The notes under the pieces were generated by a model. The model saw only the letters and a program-made list of their open reading frames with translations. It was not told where the DNA came from and made no database searches. A stretch of DNA of 64,000 nt, taken from NCBI GenBank assembly GCA_015660885.1, contig JACTUB010000007.1, positions 41,454 to 105,453 on the forward strand, read 5' to 3'. The stretch is from Methanoregulaceae archaeon (GTDB taxonomy: Archaea; Halobacteriota; Methanomicrobia; Methanomicrobiales; Methanospirillaceae). A program made the translations under genes and the position numbers. This document shows positions 43,508 through 51,970 of the stretch, piece by piece; positions within the stretch are counted from its first letter, which is position 1, and each line of letters starts with the position of its first letter.

Positions 43508-43732
43508 GTGAAAGTTGTTGGCCGAGCGATGAGCACCGTTGGCAGCCGGATGCTTATTATTCAATGCGATGCCGCCCAGCTCCCCCCGTTATACAGCGAA
43601 GTGACTGACCGCCGGATGAAACCCGTGGGTAAAATTCTGGATCTCTTCGGTAATATCAAAGCACCCTATGCAGCAGTTCTCTGCCACGAAAAATGCACGG
43701 TCAAGCCCGATGAAAAACTCTTCGCAAAGTGA
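43508..43732 (+). CDS. gar1: H/ACA ribonucleoprotein subunit Gar1
   Basis: The 74-residue protein KVVGRAMSTVGSRMLIIQCDA, then VTDRRMKPVGKILDLFGNIKAPYAAVLCHEKC is the six-stranded Gar1 core, which binds Cbf5 and helps substrate loading for tRNA/rRNA pseudouridylation. It starts with GTG. Gar1 directly before TFB is a conserved order in euryarchaea and supports the call. The gap to tfb is 62 bp. Confidence 0.92.
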   Translation: MKVVGRAMSTVGSRMLIIQCDAAQLPPLYSEVTDRRMKPVGKILDLFGNIKAPYAAVLCHEKCTVKPDEKLFAK

Positions 43733-43794
43733 TAGCATAACACCCGGGATACGCCGGTTCCGAACAAAAAAAATGTATATCATGGTGAATCATT

Positions 43795-44799
43795 ATGCAG
43801 GAAGTTGAAAAGTTAAAAGTCCTTCAGAGTGAGAGGGAAGCACTCAAATTACGCACGAAGGGTAAAGAGGTCGAGAAGAAGGCCGAGAATCATACTGAGA
43901 CGGTCTGCCCGGAATGCGGAAGCAGACAGCTTGTTCACGACTATGAGCGGGCAGAACTTGTCTGCCAGAGCTGCGGTCTTGTTATTGATGGTGACTTCAT
44001 AGACCGCGGTCCAGAATGGCGTGCATTCGACCATGACCAGCGTATGAAACGCTCGCGGGTCGGGGCTCCCATGACATTTACGATCCACGACAAAGGTCTT
44101 TCAACGATGATTGACTGGCGCAACCGTGACTCGTATGGCAGGGCAATCTCATCCAAAAACCGTGCGCAGCTCTACCGGCTTCGCAAATGGCAGCGCCGTA
44201 TCCGGGTCAGTAATGCAACTGAGCGCAATCTTGCATTCGCTCTCTCGGAACTGGATCGGATGGCGTCTGCACTTGGTCTTCCAAGAAATGTCCGTGAGAC
44301 GGCAGCTGTTGTCTATCGTGATGCGGTTGACAAAAACCTGATCCGCGGGCGGAGTATCGAAGGTGTTGCCGCTGCTGCACTCTATGCAGCATGCCGCCAG
44401 TGTAATGTACCCCGCACTCTTGATGAGATTGCAGAAGTTTCCCGTGTATCCAGAAAAGAGATCGGCAGGACGTACCGGTTCATTTCCCGGGAACTCGGAC
44501 TTAAACTTCTCCCTACTTCGCCCATCGATTACGTACCGCGCTTCTGCTCAGGGCTTACTCTCAAAGGAGAAGTCCAGAGCCGTGCCGTGGAGATCCTGCG
44601 CCAAGCGGGAGAACGCGAGTTAACAAGCGGCAGGGGTCCGACCGGCGTCGCCGCAGCCGCGATTTATATTTCATCAATTCTTGGCGGCGAGCGCCGCACC
44701 CAGCGGGAAGTGGCCGAGGTGGCGGGGGTTACTGAAGTCACTATCAGGAACAGATATAAGGAACTGGCAGAAAAGTTAGATATCGAGATTATTCTCTGA
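43795..44799 (+). CDS. tfb: Transcription initiation factor TFB
   Basis: After a coiled-coil-like leader of 30 residues comes the zinc ribbon CPECGSRQL then [11 protein letters not shown] (residues about 39-60), the B-reader [10 protein letters not shown], and two cyclin repeats ([32 protein letters not shown] and [29 protein letters not shown]) ending with a BRE-reading helix-turn-helix. TFB recruits RNA polymerase to TBP-bound promoters. Complete, 334 residues. Confidence 0.95.
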   Translation: MQEVEKLKVLQSEREALKLRTKGKEVEKKAENHTETVCPECGSRQLVHDYERAELVCQSCGLVIDGDFIDRGPEWRAFDHDQRMKRSRVGAPMTFTIHDKGLSTMIDWRNRDSYGRAISSKNRAQLYRLRKWQRRIRVSNATERNLAFALSELDRMASALGLPRNVRETAAVVYRDAVDKNLIRGRSIEGVAAAALYAACRQCNVPRTLDEIAEVSRVSRKEIGRTYRFISRELGLKLLPTSPIDYVPRFCSGLTLKGEVQSRAVEILRQAGERELTSGRGPTGVAAAAIYISSILGGERRTQREVAEVAGVTEVTIRNRYKELAEKLDIEIIL

Positions 44800-44814
44800 T
44801 ATCATCTCATTTTT

Positions 44815-44886
44815 GGGCTCGTAGATCAGGGGTAGATCGTTACGTTCGCAACGTAAAGGCCGCGGGTTCAATTCCCGCCGGGTCCA
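44815..44886 (+). tRNA. tRNA-Ala (anticodon CGC)
   Basis: Acceptor GGGCTCG pairs with CGGGTCC (with G-U pairs), discriminator A. The anticodon arm TTACG/CGTAA holds loop TTCGCAA, giving CGC. The T arm GCGGG/CCCGC has loop TTCAATT. A run of eight T follows at 44901-44908 as a likely terminator. It is nearly identical to the tRNA at 46453 except for the anticodon and a few compensating stem changes, so the two arose by duplication. Confidence 0.94.
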
Positions 44887-45112
44887 TTGATTTTTCAGGT
44901 TTTTTTTAAATACCATTTCCCATCCTGCCATTATCTGGCAGGAAAAAGATCATCTCATTATATACTGCGGGAAAGCGTGCACTAAAAAAATCTTTCCGTT
45001 CCAATGATTTTTACTACCAGTCCGGGCGTGTTATCCACAATCGATATATGATCCTGCCTAGTACCTATATAGTTACAGAAAATTCCTCTCAGCAGAGAAT
45101 GGGGAGATTCCA

Positions 45113-46309
45113 ATGATACAAGTCAGCATATACAATATTAATCATATTTTCGTCATCCTTTTAGCTACCTTCATTATTGTCCTGCCTGCCAGTGCCATGA
45201 CGGTGGCCATGTATGGAACCAACTCCGGATTTAATCCGGACCTCCATAAAGATACCGTCGTGGTCGCAAGTTCAATTCCCGGATCCGGATCAGATCTGGA
45301 CAGTAAGGTGGATCAGTTTACTGATCCATCAGTCGATGTGATAATTCTTGGCGGTGATGATGCGTTCAGCCTGTCAACAGCTGCTAAAATCGATACTGCC
45401 GTGGCTGGCGGTAAGATCCTCGTCATTACTTTCCCGTGCAACCAACAATTCAATGCGAGCCTGCCGGCAGCCAACGGGGGAACCACCACGGGAGGACAGT
45501 CCCTGGAGCTTGCTGATCCCACAAAGGTCATAACAAAAGAGATCTTCACCGGTCTGCCCTCCCAGTACCCCTTGACGGGTAAATCGCAGGATCAGGAGCA
45601 GGTTGTCGCTAAAAAGGGGGCTGTCACTCTTCTGAATTACGATACCGGGACCCCAGCTCTCCTTTATGGGAAGTTCGGAAAGGGCTATGTAATTGAATGG
45701 ACGACGGTGCCTGTACCTGCATATATGGGAACAAATGAAGCAGATACCATAAATTATCGCCTTATTTCCCAGCTCCTCCCGGTAACATCCACTACTACGG
45801 TATCAACAACGACTGTTCCGGAAACAACCACCACAACCAATCCACTGGTGAACGCTACGGTGACGATAACATCCACAGGATCCGTTTCATCCGAACAATC
45901 CTATGGAAACGTTACAGTCCATTCATCCCCTTCCGGAGCAAGCATTCTGATTGACGGAGTCTATGGTGGTACTACTCCCGTCACTGTCACAAATATTGCT
46001 CAGGGAAATCATATCATCAGGCTGACATTAAGCGGTTACTACGACTATGAGGGGACCATTTATGTTATTGCCGGGCAGACGGCAAGTGCATTCGGGACAC
46101 TGCCACCCCTAAACCAGATTTCCACTTCCAATACAGTAACTCCTGTGGCAACACCGATTGTTGTTGCGATCCCGGTCACTGCGGAACCCACAGACAAAGG
46201 GGGATCTCTGGACAATTCGATCGTTGTAGCAATAATCGGTGTTGTTACTGCAATTATCGGGGCAACTGCCACGATTTTTTCCCATATTTCCAAGACAAAG
46301 AAAGAGTAA
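45113..46309 (+). CDS. Secreted PEGA-domain surface protein with C-terminal membrane anchor
   Basis: A signal peptide (residues about 8-28, ending PASA) is followed by a flavodoxin-like domain (VDVIILGGDDAFSLSTAAKIDTA, KILVITFPCNQQF). From residue about 220 a Thr-rich stretch precedes a PEGA domain (GNVTVHSSPSGASILIDGVYGGTTPVTVTNIAQGNHIIRLTLSGYYDYEG). The C-terminus has one membrane helix (IVVAIIGVVTAIIGATATIF). PEGA domains bind envelope components in archaea. Probably surface-anchored by its tail; ligand unknown. Confidence 0.8.
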   Translation: MIQVSIYNINHIFVILLATFIIVLPASAMTVAMYGTNSGFNPDLHKDTVVVASSIPGSGSDLDSKVDQFTDPSVDVIILGGDDAFSLSTAAKIDTAVAGGKILVITFPCNQQFNASLPAANGGTTTGGQSLELADPTKVITKEIFTGLPSQYPLTGKSQDQEQVVAKKGAVTLLNYDTGTPALLYGKFGKGYVIEWTTVPVPAYMGTNEADTINYRLISQLLPVTSTTTVSTTTVPETTTTTNPLVNATVTITSTGSVSSEQSYGNVTVHSSPSGASILIDGVYGGTTPVTVTNIAQGNHIIRLTLSGYYDYEGTIYVIAGQTASAFGTLPPLNQISTSNTVTPVATPIVVAIPVTAEPTDKGGSLDNSIVVAIIGVVTAIIGATATIFSHISKTKKE

Positions 46310-46452
46310 GGCAAATCAGAGTGTTCAACATGACTTGTCTCTTTTTTTAATAACGCACTTCACCAATAGAGAATAACAAACCGACATTCAGAAGAGATCA
46401 GTAACAACTATATGGAATCCGCAGAAAAACAGTATACCACAACTTATGTAAA
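46310..46452. other. Spacer before tRNA-Ala (UGC)
   Basis: This spacer has a T-run (46340-46348) after the PEGA gene that may terminate it, and AT-rich promoter sequence before the tRNA. No further gene was found between 46310 and 46658 apart from the tRNA. Confidence 0.3.
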
Positions 46453-46524
46453 GGGCTCGTAGATCAGGGGTAGATCGTCACGTTTGCAACGTGAAGGCCA
46501 CGGGTTCAAATCCCGTCGAGTCCA
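46453..46524 (+). tRNA. tRNA-Ala (anticodon UGC)
   Basis: Acceptor GGGCTCG pairs with CGAGTCC, discriminator A. Anticodon arm TCACG/CGTGA with loop TTTGCAA gives UGC. T arm ACGGG/CCCGT with loop TTCAAAT. A T-rich tract follows (46526-46540). Together with the CGC isoacceptor at 44815 it reads most Ala codons. Confidence 0.94.
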
Positions 46525-46658
46525 TTCGGTTTTTATTTTTATCTGGTGACATATAGTTTTTTTAGGTTTAAAAGGCAAAGCCCTCGCAATTTGATGCGAC
46601 AGTAATCCGGACGGGCTTATTCGATTTAATCTCTATTCATTTTTATTTTTAAAAAAAA

Positions 46659-47102
46659 TCAATCGATCCAGTCGAGTAATTCCCGTGATTTTTCGTGCTT
46701 TTCCTGTTGTTTTAGTTTTTCTTTCACTTTTTTTACTGCAACAATTGCAGGTGATTGTTGTCGTTCAAACTGCCCATAGTCCATATAGTCCCGGGTAATC
46801 CGATCATTATTACCTGCGGCTATTTCCTGGAAGGGAGTCGGTTGTTCTTTAAGCGGAACAAGTATCGATGGATTTTCCCCATGAGATATATCCAATTCTT
46901 TTACCTGAGGATTTTCCGGTGTGTGAACCGGTTCCTGTACGATAAGGGGGGGAGCAACTTTCTGGATCTGGGGCGGAACCAGTGCGGTAGCAGGAGATTC
47001 CTGAGAATTTCCCGACCGGTACATCAGGAAGTCTATAAAATCTTCGACTTCCTTTCGCTGATCAGGAGACAACCGGTCCAGTTTACTTTCTAACGATTCC
47101 AT
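46659..47102 (-). CDS. DUF2281-like small acidic protein
   Basis: The N-terminal 35 residues MESLESKLDRLSPDQRKEVEDFIDFLMYRSG match the DUF2281/VapB-like helical motif common in archaeal and bacterial antitoxin-like proteins. The remaining 110 residues are a low-complexity Pro/Gln-rich linker and a charged helix ending KKVKEKLKQQEKHEKSRELLDWID. No toxin gene is next to it. Met35 of the longer frame (47102) is chosen as start. Confidence 0.65.
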   Translation of the reverse strand: MESLESKLDRLSPDQRKEVEDFIDFLMYRSGNSQESPATALVPPQIQKVAPPLIVQEPVHTPENPQVKELDISHGENPSILVPLKEQPTPFQEIAAGNNDRITRDYMDYGQFERQQSPAIVAVKKVKEKLKQQEKHEKSRELLDWID

Positions 47103-47297
47103 ACGGCATGCCAAAGAAGTACTCTGGTGATGAAATATCTCTCCCTGTTTGTATTTATAGCCAAAGACCCGCAGTTCTGACTCTCGATGGGAGGTTGGTC
47201 CCATAGCTAACTAAAAAGATACAGCAGCTGGAAAAAGGGCGCCTTGTAATAACAGTGTATTAAAATAAAAATACGCTTTCGTATTCAGACAAAGGGA

Positions 47298-48161
47298 TTA
47301 TTCCCAGCAGTGCTGGTACCCGCGCTTCTCTAATTGGCGGCCATCAATCAGGACAGTTTTTTCCTTTATAGCCGTGCCAATTATTGTATACGGAACGTCT
47401 TCAACCGGATGCCGTTTGGGAGGCAGGGTAAATATCAGTTCGTAATCCCCGCCTCCAAACAGTGCAAGTTCCTGTGCCTGACCATCAGGAATTTCTGCAG
47501 GGAGAGGGATCTTTGCTGAATCAAGGGAAAAACCACATTCATTCACGCTCAGCAGATCGTAGAGCGAGAGCGCAATCCCATCGCTGTCATCCATCATTGC
47601 GCTGACTCCAGACCTGCCAAGACGCTTTCCTTCTTCTACCCGGGGTTGTGGTTCAAAGAGCGCCTTTTCATACCGGGAATAACCGTCAAGATATGCCTGC
47701 GCCTGTCCGGGGGTTCCGGTAACACAGACCAGATCGCCCGGTTGTGCACCGGTACGGCGGACAATACGGTCACGGTCAACAAGCCCGATCCCGGTTGTCA
47801 CGACAGTAAGTTCCCCATGGCGGTCAATGTCGCCGCCAATGATCACTGCCCCGTACCGTATGCAACAGTCCTGTGCACCCTGCATGACGCCAGCCAGATT
47901 CTTCCAGTCATCAAGCCCCACCGCAATCAGGAGATATTCCGGGTCGGCACCCATACTCGCAATATCAGAGAGGGTAACTGCAGCACTCATCCAGCCGATC
48001 TGCCAGTCACTCATTCCTTCTGCAAAATCCGTGGTGCGGTGGAGCATGTCGGTAGTGATCACCATAAGCCGTTCCCCGCAGGAGACCACCGCACAGTCAT
48101 CCGTAGTATTCTCTTTTCCCACGATTCCCGTCACGACCTGTAAGAGCTCGCGGTCATCCAA
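47298..48161 (-). CDS. thiL: Thiamine-monophosphate kinase ThiL
   Basis: The 287-residue protein reads TTDDCAVVSCGERLMVITTDMLHRTTDFAEGMSDWQIGWMSAAVTLSDIASMGADPEYLL. This is the metal and ATP-binding region of ThiL (PurM-like fold), with GGDIDRHGELTVVTTGIG and a conserved MMDDSDGIALSL later. It converts thiamine phosphate to thiamine diphosphate. Its start overlaps the end of the DUF460 gene by 8 nt in a three-gene minus-strand unit with rio2. Confidence 0.92.
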   Translation of the reverse strand: MDDRELLQVVTGIVGKENTTDDCAVVSCGERLMVITTDMLHRTTDFAEGMSDWQIGWMSAAVTLSDIASMGADPEYLLIAVGLDDWKNLAGVMQGAQDCCIRYGAVIIGGDIDRHGELTVVTTGIGLVDRDRIVRRTGAQPGDLVCVTGTPGQAQAYLDGYSRYEKALFEPQPRVEEGKRLGRSGVSAMMDDSDGIALSLYDLLSVNECGFSLDSAKIPLPAEIPDGQAQELALFGGGDYELIFTLPPKRHPVEDVPYTIIGTAIKEKTVLIDGRQLEKRGYQHCWE

Positions 48162-50118
48162 TCTTGCGCACCTCCTTACCCCGTTCGCTCTTGTACTCTT
48201 TGAAGATGTGCTCGATCATGTCAGATTTCTTTTCGCGTTCGTGGTGTGCCTGTTCTTCCTGCCAGCGTTCGAGAGCTTTCTCAAACGTTTCCTTGCAGGA
48301 AAGCCCCTGCTTTCCGCGAACCTGAACACTTGTATCCTTATCGGAAAGAAGGGGGATTCCTGATTCCCGGAATGCCCTGAGCATCTGCGGATCGCTTTCT
48401 GCAAGCGCCGTTGCGCCGGTTATAACCGCCCTGATACGGGCTTCTGCGAGATCCTTGACCACACTCCTTCCCCAACCATCAAGGCGGCCCACATGGATAA
48501 TGTCGCCTTCATCGATCCCAACATCATCAATAAGCCTGCGCAGCCCGTCTTTTGTCAGTGCATCCATTACTTTAACCGGAAGCACTTCACCCTCCATCGA
48601 GAGCTCGGCAAACTGCCTGATGCGCACGAGGCGTTTGGAAAGAGTCCGGTTTCGCCGCTCCTCTTTGCGTAACTGTTTTTTTAAGCTCTGGATAACCGCA
48701 TCTTTTTTTATCACCTCGGTATCCTTTGCAAGTTGGGTATCCTGCACTGTGTGGATCTTCCGGACACGTACCTGAAGCCTCTGGATTTCAAAGTCCTTTT
48801 CCTTGATTTCTTCCTGCAGATCAGTAACAAAGGTTCGCAGACGTTTTACCATCCCATCCAGCACCCTGACCTTCTCATCGTGTTTTACCTCCACCGGCAC
48901 TACGGGGACGTCAATTGACGGTGCCGGAGTTACCGAGCTCATGTCACCGATTACCTGATCGAGGGACTGCCCCCGGATGACCCGCGCACGTACTTCATCA
49001 AGGTCGTGACCGGGAGGAATTCGCTTCATCAGATTCTGGAATTTGTGCCGATACTGACGGTATGCGTCGAGCGCAGCAGAAAGGGCATCCCGTTCATGAT
49101 CGTTCGTGTACGGGAACGAAGCGGTTAGTTCAATCTTCGTCTCAACACTCATATCCTGCTTTGGAGTATAAGAAACGGCAGAGAAAGCCCGTCGGATCTT
49201 CTCCACTGAATAGGGCATCTGCTGCACATCTGACGCGACTATAACTGGTTTTCCAACGCGGTAAAGTGACTCAACTACATCTCCCATGTTCATCTGCCGG
49301 GAACTTGCAAGATGAAGCAGGTTGCCATCAAGATCGACAGCTGCAAATGCGGTCGTCGTGCCAGGATCAATACCGACAATCAGGTACCGCGGTTTACCCG
49401 AGAGAGGGCGGAACCGGATCCTTTCCAAGCGCTTCCCGCTGATCCGTACCTGAATATCTGCACCCCGGTATGTTGAGACCGGAACCTGATCTCTCGTCGC
49501 AAAGACCCGGAATGCAACCCTGCTGCACCCACCAAACGCCCGGGTCAGCTTCTTTTCATACTTGAGCCCTGCTGCAACAAGGTCCATCTCGATTTCCCTG
49601 CCCTTCAATTGCACCGCCCCGTGGATCTTGCGAACGTACCGGTTCTGACTCCACCCGCCTTTTCCCAACGACCTGTGCCGGCTTACCACAACGTCACTCT
49701 CGTTCTCGAATGCGATGACCTCCGCTCCTGCACCCAGAGAGGCAACCTGCGCCGTTGTGCGGGCTTCGGCAAACGGATCAAAACGGTTGAAACTGATGTT
49801 ATACCGGGCAGCAACCTTACCGAGTGTCTCTTTGCGTTCTCCGCCTGTTACCTGAACAAGCCGGGTCTGCGGGGGCAGCGCCTGTAAAAAGAAGAAAAGA
49901 TCGTGCTGGTCAGCGGCAATCTCCTGAAGGCTGTCCACTGCAAGAATATCCGGGTGTTCCTCATTGAGCATGCGGAAGAGACGGAACATCGAGACTTCGG
50001 ACTCACTCTCAATGATCTGTCCTTCCATCCGGACAAGGGCATACATCGGACGCCGGGAACGCGATCTTACTGAACCTTTTATTATGTCAATGCCATAGAC
50101 CCTTAACCGATCACGCAT
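48154..50118 (-). CDS. DUF460 RNase H-like protein with coiled coil
   Basis: The 654-residue protein begins RDRLRVYGIDIIKGSVRSRS and contains an RNase H-like segment at about 255-360 (YLIVGIDPGTTTAFAAVDLDG, VIVASDVQQMPYSVEKI, DHERDALSAALDAYRQY), with Asp in GIDPGTT and D-x-x-x-A matching the catalytic acids of the fold. Residues about 420-530 are a long coiled coil, and a C-terminal alpha/beta domain follows. DUF460 is archaeal and a possible nuclease. Translation is coupled to rio2 (16-nt overlap) and thiL (8-nt overlap). Confidence 0.83.
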   Translation of the reverse strand: MRDRLRVYGIDIIKGSVRSRSRRPMYALVRMEGQIIESESEVSMFRLFRMLNEEHPDILAVDSLQEIAADQHDLFFFLQALPPQTRLVQVTGGERKETLGKVAARYNISFNRFDPFAEARTTAQVASLGAGAEVIAFENESDVVVSRHRSLGKGGWSQNRYVRKIHGAVQLKGREIEMDLVAAGLKYEKKLTRAFGGCSRVAFRVFATRDQVPVSTYRGADIQVRISGKRLERIRFRPLSGKPRYLIVGIDPGTTTAFAAVDLDGNLLHLASSRQMNMGDVVESLYRVGKPVIVASDVQQMPYSVEKIRRAFSAVSYTPKQDMSVETKIELTASFPYTNDHERDALSAALDAYRQYRHKFQNLMKRIPPGHDLDEVRARVIRGQSLDQVIGDMSSVTPAPSIDVPVVPVEVKHDEKVRVLDGMVKRLRTFVTDLQEEIKEKDFEIQRLQVRVRKIHTVQDTQLAKDTEVIKKDAVIQSLKKQLRKEERRNRTLSKRLVRIRQFAELSMEGEVLPVKVMDALTKDGLRRLIDDVGIDEGDIIHVGRLDGWGRSVVKDLAEARIRAVITGATALAESDPQMLRAFRESGIPLLSDKDTSVQVRGKQGLSCKETFEKALERWQEEQAHHEREKKSDMIEHIFKEYKSERGKEVRKIG

Positions 50119-50960
50119 CGCATGGCATCTCCGCGATCATACTTCACTTTGTATTTCCGTTTAAAAAACGAGAGAATATTTTCGATGTCCCGCTCCAGTA
50201 TTGACCGGGCATTCGGGTGGCTGGTTCCGACCCATTGGGGCCAGTCGATGATAACGCACCTGCCTTCCTCCATGAGGACGTTATATTCAGAAAGATCGGC
50301 GTGGATAATTCCCTCATGATATGCGTTACCCGCGTTAGTGAGTATCTCATCAAGTGCCTGTTGTGGCTCTTCAAGGCGGCAGTGGTTGAGATTCGGACCG
50401 TTTATCAATGCCATCACAACGGTATGGCGGTTCTGAGCGATGGGTAAAGGGACGCTGACTTTCGGGTGCAGGGTGGTAAGGGCAAGATATTCCCGTTCCG
50501 CTGATCTCCGGGAGGCGATCAGCCAGGGACAATGGCCGTCATCCGGCATGTAATCCCGGTTGAGCCGTGCTGATGAGAATGAGCGTTGTCCGACACGGTG
50601 AAACTTGATAGCAACCGGACCAAGTCCGAGCGCTTCATACACTACAGACTCCTTTCCCTCACCGATTCGAGTGCCGAGTGCCGATATCGTCCCGTTCCTG
50701 GTGAGGGTTGACAGCGCAAGTGTATCGTAACCACCAAAGACAAGAGCGTAACCATCGTAGGGCACGGGATTGAACCGGACCATACCCCAGGTAATCAGAC
50801 GGGCCAGGCGGTAGTTGACTTCGGATTCTGATAGCTTGGTTGCCACTTTGATCTGCTCCAGCGGCACCCATGCATACCGTTTCATCCCACGTTCTAGCGT
50901 AGTGAGTATGGATTTTTCATATTTGTTCAGGGTGCGGATGCGTTCCGCCGCGACGACCAT
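50103..50960 (-). CDS. rio2: RIO2 atypical serine protein kinase
   Basis: The 285-residue protein starts with the RIO2 winged helix (MKRYAWVPLEQIKVATKLSESEVNYRLARLITWGMVRFN). The kinase domain follows: IGEGKESVVYEAL, VAIKFHR (Lys), the catalytic HADLSEYNVLMEEG, and IIDWPQWVGTSHPNA (metal-binding IDW, RIO2-type). RIO2 acts in late 40S/30S maturation. It leads the rio2-DUF460-thiL unit and is divergent from the 2-thiolation gene. Confidence 0.94.
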   Translation of the reverse strand: MVVAAERIRTLNKYEKSILTTLERGMKRYAWVPLEQIKVATKLSESEVNYRLARLITWGMVRFNPVPYDGYALVFGGYDTLALSTLTRNGTISALGTRIGEGKESVVYEALGLGPVAIKFHRVGQRSFSSARLNRDYMPDDGHCPWLIASRRSAEREYLALTTLHPKVSVPLPIAQNRHTVVMALINGPNLNHCRLEEPQQALDEILTNAGNAYHEGIIHADLSEYNVLMEEGRCVIIDWPQWVGTSHPNARSILERDIENILSFFKRKYKVKYDRGDAMRCVIG

Positions 50961-51061
50961 AATCGTTAGAGTGATTATGTGTCAGACTATAAAATCACAT
51001 CTTACCCGTCACACCCGCACGGTCAACACAACCTTAAACATCTTTTATCATTAAGATTAGA

Positions 51062-51970
51062 ATGGATTGGCTAATGCAGTGCAACAAGTGCAGGAGGGAA
51101 GCAGTACTTTTTCAGGAATACTCCGGACAGCACTTTTGCGAACAGCATTTTGAAGCGGATCTTGAAAGAAAAGCAAAGCATGAAATCCGCAGGCAGCGGT
51201 GGCTGGCGGCCGGCGATCATATCGCAGTCGCCCTTTCGGGAGACGCAAACAGCAGCGCACTCCTCTATTTTCTCAAAAAACTTACTTCCAACCGCCACGA
51301 CGTCCGAATCTCTGCTATCACAATCGATGAAGGTATCACGGGTTTCCGTGATCCGGGAATCGCGACAGGTATCGCCAGATTGTCCGACATGGAATGTATT
51401 AAGGTGTCTTTTCTTGAAAGATTTGGGATTACTCTGGATGAGATCGCCCATCAGAAAGGGATCACCCTTTCCTGCACGTATTGTCGTGTGCTCCGGAATT
51501 TCCTGCTGAACGGGATAGCCATTGAACACGGGGTTACGAAACTTGCTTTGGGCGATGACCTGGATGATGGGGCAGCATCAGTAATGAAAAATATTCTCCA
51601 GGGGAATCCTGAGATTCTCGCCCGTTCAGAGCGAACCGGCAAAGGAAAAATTCCCAGGATCAGACCATTTATCTCTATCCCTCACAAAGAAGTGGCACTC
51701 TATGCAGATTTTCATGCCAGAGGATATGATCAATCCCGATGTCCTTATAATAATGAACCTTTTGAGAAGGACGTACGGGGGTTACTGAATGATTTTACCA
51801 CCCGTCACCATTCAACAAGATATGCTCTCATGGGCCTGAAAAAAAATCTGAATAACACATGCTGCACGAACGCTGATTTAGTCCCTTACTGTGAACGATG
51901 CGGAGAACCAACAAACGGAATATGCCGAAGCTGCCGGATAATCTCTGAGGTGACAACCCATGGCGCTTAG
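51062..51970 (+). CDS. tRNA 2-thiolation enzyme of the TtuA/Ncs6 family
   Basis: The 302-residue protein has an N-terminal zinc ribbon (CNKCRREAVLF, YSGQHFCEQHF), then the ATP-pyrophosphatase domain. It carries the CTYCRV-type Cys (LSCTYCRVLRNFLLNGIAIEHGVTKLALGDDLDD) and a C-terminal zinc site (CERCGEPTNGICRSC). The PP-loop reads ALSGDANSSALL where the family has SGGKDS; the Lys is missing. It would thiolate U34 or U54 of tRNA. Met1 or Met5 may be the start. Overlaps the channel gene by 11 nt. Confidence 0.85.
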   Translation: MDWLMQCNKCRREAVLFQEYSGQHFCEQHFEADLERKAKHEIRRQRWLAAGDHIAVALSGDANSSALLYFLKKLTSNRHDVRISAITIDEGITGFRDPGIATGIARLSDMECIKVSFLERFGITLDEIAHQKGITLSCTYCRVLRNFLLNGIAIEHGVTKLALGDDLDDGAASVMKNILQGNPEILARSERTGKGKIPRIRPFISIPHKEVALYADFHARGYDQSRCPYNNEPFEKDVRGLLNDFTTRHHSTRYALMGLKKNLNNTCCTNADLVPYCERCGEPTNGICRSCRIISEVTTHGA

